This document shows positions 32,299-36,449 of a stretch of 36,449 nt of DNA, one piece after another. The translations under genes and the position numbers were made by a program. Each line of letters opens with the position of its first letter. Position 1 is the first letter of the stretch. The DNA comes from VXNE01 sp964518405 (GTDB lineage Bacteria; Pseudomonadota; Gammaproteobacteria; Pseudomonadales; Azotimanducaceae), in contig CAZFGB010000195.1 of NCBI GenBank assembly GCA_964518405.1, positions 1 through 36,449 on the forward strand. The letters run 5' to 3'. The notes below the pieces were generated by a model, which saw nothing but the letters and a program-made list of their open reading frames with translations, did no database searches and had not been told where the DNA came from.

Positions 32299-33452
32299 CG
32301 ACCGGCAAGCCCCGCCAGGCGCTTGAGCGTCGGCGCGAACCGTTCGCCGATGCGGATGTAGCCCGCCGCGTTCGGATGCAGGTCGTCGGGCAAATCCTCG
32401 GCGTCTTCGGCCCCGAACAGGGTGAGTCCGTCGAGGTAGTAGAGGTGTTCGTCACCCGACCGTCGCCGCGTATCGACCACTTCGGCGATGATCTCCCGGA
32501 CGCGCCGAAGCGACATGCAGCCGTTTCGGATCTCGTCATGGCCCTTGATGGCGTCGAACTTCCCGGTCGACGCATGGCGCATCATCGGGCCGGGGCGCGT
32601 CTCGGCGCCGGGGCAAAAGATAGGGGAAACCGCGATGATCGGGGCGTCGGGCTTGCCTTCGCGGACCGTATCGAGGAAGCCGTGCAGCGCGGGCATGAAG
32701 ACCCGTTCCCGCATCGAGTCCATGTTGACGATGTTGATGCCGGTCTTGATGCTGACGATATCGGCATCGGCGTCCCGGATGGTGCGGGCGACGAACTGGT
32801 CCAGGTGGCATTGACCGGAGAGTCCGAGGTTCTGCACGGCGACGTTCGCCCGGCGCGCCGCCACCGCGGGCCAGATGTAGGCGGGCTCTTCCGCTTCCCC
32901 GCATTGGCTGATGGAACTGCCGTAGTGGATCCACCTGGCGCGGCTGTCGGCGGTCGTTGGCCCGAGCCTTGAGCCGTCGTCGACCAGGAGCGTCCGCAGC
33001 TCGATGGAGGCGTTGTGCGGTAGCCACAACTCGCAGTCGTTGAATCCCTCATCGAGGTCCGCGAACCATATGGTGTCCGGTTCGCCGGGAACGAATTCAA
33101 GCTCGCCCGGCGTCCGGGAACTGAGGATGATGTCGTTGCCGAGACTCGATTCCGCGGAGTGGATCCGGCCACCCGTCTCCAGGTTGAAGGTGACGGGCTT
33201 TCGCGGTCGGTCGGTCGTGTGCCTCGTCGTTGCCAGGAACGATAGCCCCAGCCGCCTTGTATCGGTGCTGAACTGCAGCCGCACCCCGGAAGCCATGCGC
33301 GCCATCGCATCCACCGGCGCCGGCAACTGCGGGCGCGTCCAGTCGGGAAGACGCCGCGGGCTGATCCCTTCGTCGCCGGCATCGAAGTCCATGGCGCCGT
33401 ACGCGCGCACGGCATCCCCGAGCAGTTGCCCTACAGCCAGCGTTTGCGTCAT
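32295..33452 (-). CDS. SGNH/GDSL-family hydrolase with N-terminal beta domain
   Basis: A 385-residue esterase-like hydrolase. Residues 1-165 form a beta-rich domain (carbohydrate-binding-like); the SGNH domain follows. Block I has Ser180 in HYGSSISQ, block II Gly213 in LSGQCH, block III Asn240 in KTGIN, and block V Asp356 and His359 in DDLHPNAAGY, so all four catalytic positions are present. It has no signal peptide and is probably cytoplasmic. It overlaps the downstream solute-binding gene by 4 bp. The substrate may be an O-acyl group on a peptide or sugar, but this is inferred from the family alone. Confidence 0.85.
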   Translation of the reverse strand: MTQTLAVGQLLGDAVRAYGAMDFDAGDEGISPRRLPDWTRPQLPAPVDAMARMASGVRLQFSTDTRRLGLSFLATTRHTTDRPRKPVTFNLETGGRIHSAESSLGNDIILSSRTPGELEFVPGEPDTIWFADLDEGFNDCELWLPHNASIELRTLLVDDGSRLGPTTADSRARWIHYGSSISQCGEAEEPAYIWPAVAARRANVAVQNLGLSGQCHLDQFVARTIRDADADIVSIKTGINIVNMDSMRERVFMPALHGFLDTVREGKPDAPIIAVSPIFCPGAETRPGPMMRHASTGKFDAIKGHDEIRNGCMSLRRVREIIAEVVDTRRRSGDEHLYYLDGLTLFGAEDAEDLPDDLHPNAAGYIRIGERFAPTLKRLAGLAGR

Positions 33453-33534
33453 GGCAGGTCGCGCTCGGGATTTCGGGTCATGCGTTCCTGGATGGGACCA
33501 TAGTCCGCTGCGAGTATACGGGAGCGGGAAGACC

Positions 33535-34044
33535 CTACGCGGAGATGTTCTTGTCGGGGCTGATCGTATGCGCTACCAGGCGGTTCCGGCAGTAGCGGAA
33601 GTCGGCCCGAATGCACTCGCCCTGAAGTACCCTCGGGAGCCAGACACGATCGTTCTCCCACATTTCGTCGTAAGGAACTTCGTCGATGCGGCACCAGAAG
33701 GGGTCAGCTTCTGCCGTGCGTGCGGGAGTGCCGTCAAATTCCGAAGAGACGAATGCGAATCCCTCCATGGCCAAGCCCTCTGCCGGGTCGTCGTAGCGCA
33801 GCAGCGCACGGAGTTCGAGCGCCTGGACGCGGACACCCACCTCTTCGGCGACCTCGCGAATCGCCGCCGCCTCGACCGACTCGCCGGCCTCGACCCGGCC
33901 TCCCGGCGCATTGACTTTCCCCGCTCCGTGACCGCGCAACTTGCGTATCAGGAGCACTGAGTCGTCGTGCAGGAGGTATACCAGCGTTGCGCGCTCCCCG
34001 GGTTCCCAGTCGCGGGGAATGCACGGCTCGCGGGACATCCGCAC
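33535..34044 (-). CDS. Nudix hydrolase (MutT-like)
   Basis: A 169-residue Nudix hydrolase. The box GX5EX7REUXEEXGU is complete: Gly49, Glu55, Arg63, Glu64, Glu67, Glu68 and Gly70. It removes a nucleoside diphosphate-linked group. The FCRIDEVPYDEMWENDRVWLP-like segment after the box resembles the MTH1/NudG type 8-oxo-purine hydrolases (WF/MWxDD), but the substrate cannot be fixed. It lies 28 bp from the end of the SDR-type reductase and 82 bp before the SGNH gene. Confidence 0.9.
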   Translation of the reverse strand: MRMSREPCIPRDWEPGERATLVYLLHDDSVLLIRKLRGHGAGKVNAPGGRVEAGESVEAAAIREVAEEVGVRVQALELRALLRYDDPAEGLAMEGFAFVSSEFDGTPARTAEADPFWCRIDEVPYDEMWENDRVWLPRVLQGECIRADFRYCRNRLVAHTISPDKNISA

Positions 34045-34072
34045 TGACGTCGCTCCGGATGGGTCGATCGCG

Positions 34073-35146
34073 CTAGGGCCTCTTCAGGGAAAACCCGGGA
34101 CGCAGGACCGGCTCGACCTCGCCCACGGTGATCAGTGATTCCGCCATGTCTCGAAGCGAGTCGTTCAGGTCCCGGTAGTCGATGCCGAACAACGCGCGCG
34201 TCCGGTCGTTGCGCAGGTCGGTGCCGAAATAGACGGCCCGGCGCTCTCTCTTCCGAGCCAGCCCCGCTTCGTCCAGGTCTTCCGTCAGGTCGGGTGTGGC
34301 GTAGCCGAGCTCGGGCAACAGCCGGTCGATGCGCGCGCACACTTCCTCGACATCGATTCTCTCGGCGTTGTAGGCGATGTATCGATCGCCGTTGCTGACC
34401 ATTACACTTTCCAGGATGGCGATCTGGACTGCCGCGGTGTCGCGTACGTCGACGGTGTGCCAGGGCCTGTAGCCGTGTACGGCCGGGTTGCACTCGCCCA
34501 GCAGCATCCGCTTCATCAGGCCCTGCCAGGGACCTCTGTCGCCCTGGTGCGCCGACTGAATTGGCCCCACGTTGTCCGCGGGACAACAGGTGATCGAGTC
34601 CCACATGCCGCTCTGCTCCGCCGCTTCGGCGAAGGTGTGTTCCGCCTGCTGCTTGCTCTGCGAGTAGCCGGAGAGTCGCGGATCGCCCTGGTCCGGGTAG
34701 CGGTCCTCGTAGATGACGGGGCGTTTGACCATCTCGTCGAAGTTCCTCTCGGAAACGACCGCCGCGATGCTGGACGTGACAACCACCCGGTTCACGGAGT
34801 CCGATTCGTTCACGCTCCTGATGATGTGGCCGCAGACCATCTTGATGTATTCCGCGTTGCCATAGTCGTTGACATGAGAGACGTGGGCTACCCCATGGCA
34901 ACCCTTGAAGACGTCATCGAAACAGCCGGGGTTGTTGAGATCAGCCGAATGCAGGGTCAGACGGCCTGAAACATAGCCGGGCATGGCCTTCAGGAAACCC
35001 GTCTTGACTGCATCGCTTTCGTCGCGCACACAGGCCCGGACGCGGTACCCGCGGTCCAGCAGGTCCCTGACTACCCAACCGCCAATGAATCCTGCGGCGC
35101 CGGTGACGGCGACTGTGCCACCTCTTGGAACGGGTGCCATGGCCAA
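34073..35146 (-). CDS. Extended SDR NAD(P)-dependent epimerase/reductase (dihydroflavonol-reductase-like)
   Basis: A 357-residue extended short-chain dehydrogenase. The cofactor motif TGAAGFIG is at 15-22, the catalytic Ser near 125-126 (VVVTSSIAAV), and Tyr161 and Lys165 in YSQSK. The pattern of the SSI-AAV segment and the following ED-RYPDQGDP insert matches dihydroflavonol-4-reductase and cinnamoyl-CoA-reductase-like enzymes. These reduce ketones or epimerise sugars; the substrate is unknown. It overlaps none of its neighbours and is not clearly part of an operon. Confidence 0.9.
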   Translation of the reverse strand: MAMAPVPRGGTVAVTGAAGFIGGWVVRDLLDRGYRVRACVRDESDAVKTGFLKAMPGYVSGRLTLHSADLNNPGCFDDVFKGCHGVAHVSHVNDYGNAEYIKMVCGHIIRSVNESDSVNRVVVTSSIAAVVSERNFDEMVKRPVIYEDRYPDQGDPRLSGYSQSKQQAEHTFAEAAEQSGMWDSITCCPADNVGPIQSAHQGDRGPWQGLMKRMLLGECNPAVHGYRPWHTVDVRDTAAVQIAILESVMVSNGDRYIAYNAERIDVEEVCARIDRLLPELGYATPDLTEDLDEAGLARKRERRAVYFGTDLRNDRTRALFGIDYRDLNDSLRDMAESLITVGEVEPVLRPGFSLKRP

Positions 35147-35178
35147 TCCTCTCTGTTTTCAGAAAACCGGCAAGCCTA

Positions 35179-36350
35179 TCAGCCCGTGAACCAGGCGACG
35201 ACCGTCCAGCAGATCGCCGCGAGGCCAGCCGCGACCGAGGCCTGCGGTATCTGCGTCTTGACGTGATCCATCAGGTCGCAGCCTGTGCATACCGAACTCA
35301 GCACGGTCGTGTCGGATATGGGGGAGCACTGGTCACCGTACACGCTGCCGTCCATCACGGCGGCGAAACAGAGGGTCATGAACAGCTCGGGGTGGGCCAG
35401 TTCCTGGCCGGTTGCGACGGCCCAGGCGAGTGGCATGGCCAGCGGAAACGCCACCGCGTAGGTGCCCCAGCTCGTGCCGGTGGAAAATGCGATGACCATG
35501 GTCATCAACTGGAGCAGCACGGGCAATAGGAAGTACGGAATGCTCTGGCCGAGCAGTTCGACCAGGAAGATGCCCCCGCCCGTCTCCTGGCTGATACCGC
35601 CTATGGTGACGGCGAGCAGCAGGATGACCGAACCGAGAACCACGCCCTTGAGGCCGTCGTGGACCCCCGAGACGAGCGTAGTGAGCGACATGCCCTTCGC
35701 CAGGGCAATCCCGGCAGCGAGCAGAAGCGCGGCGCCAAAAGCCCATTGCACGTTGGGCGAGTCGAAGATGACGAACGTGACGATGGCGATGCCGATCAGG
35801 GTGAACAGCGGCAGGAAGAACTCGAGGACATGCGGCGTATAGCCCTCCGGGACGTTGCTGGCTTGCAGTTCCCTGGCACTTAGGGGTTGTGCGCCGTCGG
35901 CGTCGAGTTGCCCGGTCGAACGCGAACGCTCCATCGCGGCCGCCAGCCGCTTGCCCAGGAACGGAGGCTTTTCGACGCTCAGCAGAAACGTGCCAAGCAC
36001 GGCGAAGATCGCGTAGAAGCAGAACGGAACGCTCGAGAAAAAGAACGCGATACGGTCCGCCTCGGTGGCGAGAAAACTGACGCCGCCGACGAAAATGAAC
36101 GCCTGCACGTACCCGGGCCAGGCGTTGAACGCGAGTTGCGAGGCGATGGGCGAGGCCGTGGAATCAACGATATAAGCCAGCTCTTCGTGGCTGACGCGTT
36201 CCTGGTCCGCAATGGGCTTTACCGTGGTGCCCACCAGCACCGTGCTGACGGTGCCGCCCTGGAAGAAGACCACGCCCAGCAACCAGGCCACCAGCTTGGC
36301 GGAGCGCGGCCCCCGCACGAACCGCGCCGTGACGAATTCGGCGAACGCCT
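35179..36350 (-). CDS. NhaC-type Na+/H+ antiporter, 5' end lost in palindrome
   Basis: A multi-helix transporter of the NhaC family. The signature GDQCSPISDTTVLSS is at the C-terminal side, preceded by FSTGTSWGTYAVAFPLAMPL; VFFQGGTVSTVLVGTT is a re-entrant segment near the start. A GTG at 36318 gives 379 residues, but coding continues upstream in frame (AFAEFVTARFVRG) to at least 36350, and the family is about 100 residues longer. From 36351 the sequence is the reverse complement of the gene's own 36214-36312, so the true start is missing from this window. Not a working gene as given; the intact gene probably exists. Confidence 0.88.
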
Positions 36351-36449
36351 GGGCCGCGCTCCGCCAAGCTGGTGGCCTGGTTGCTGGGCGTGGTCTTCTT
36401 CCAGGGCGGCACCGTCAGCACGGTGCTGGTGGGCACCACGGTAAAGCCC
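36214..36449. repeat. 99-bp perfect inverted repeat at the window end
   Basis: Arm 36214-36312 is the exact reverse complement of 36351-36449 over 99 bp, with a 38-bp loop 36313-36350. The right arm ends exactly at the window edge, so the match may go on. It lies inside the NhaC-type gene and reads it back on the opposite strand. This form is typical of a fold-back chimera from library amplification or an assembly turn at a contig end. Confidence 0.95.

Overview
The window is high-GC bacterial DNA with short gaps, many 1-10 bp gene overlaps and Shine-Dalgarno-type starts. Tat and Sec signal peptides, LolA-like proteins, a predicted outer-membrane barrel and squalene synthesis by HpnC/HpnD/HpnE indicate a Gram-negative, probably a proteobacterium with an environmental or host-associated lifestyle. 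The exact lineage cannot be read from the sequence. The window starts inside one gene and ends inside a near-perfect palindrome, so it may be a whole assembly contig.

Left part (1-6.1 kb) is mosaic. It holds a truncated DUF4338 (DruA-like) fragment, three different PIN-domain toxin-antitoxin pairs (Phd/PIN, AbrB/PIN, Phd/VapC) with palindromic operator candidates, a hisB-hisA pair without hisH or hisF, a TauD-like dioxygenase, a VOC protein, and an MFS transporter remnant broken by an in-frame stop.

6.1-12.2 kb holds a minus-strand operon for an F420-type LLM oxidoreductase plus a two-subunit molybdenum hydroxylase (2Fe-2S subunit and Tat-exported Mo subunit). Next comes a secreted protein with a cyanovirin-like cysteine pattern, which sits between two 165-bp direct repeats; the second is a duplicated fragment of the LLM gene start. 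A DUF1640-like coiled-coil protein with in-frame repeats and an Hsp20 with a sigma-32-like promoter follow.

12.2-23.7 kb holds gamma-glutamyltransferase, an MFE-2-type SDR dehydrogenase, the squalene operon hpnCDE, an RND/MMPL exporter coupled to a LolA-like periplasmic protein, an MpaB/DUF2236 heme oxygenase and a TPR protein.

23.7-30.4 kb is the most system-like part: a minus-strand gene set of MaoC hydratase, small membrane protein, LolA-like periplasmic protein, two FtsX/LolE-type permeases, a LolD-type ATPase and an outer-membrane barrel. It looks like a complete inner-to-outer-membrane lipid or lipoprotein route. Its LolA-like protein resembles the one beside the RND exporter, so the window carries two parallel modules using related carriers with different energisers (ATP, and probably proton-motive force).

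30.4 kb to the end holds an orphan YejA-like solute-binding protein, an SGNH hydrolase, a Nudix hydrolase, an extended SDR reductase and a 5'-truncated NhaC-type antiporter. The antiporter runs into a 99-bp-arm inverted repeat at the window edge that is most easily explained as an assembly or amplification fold-back.
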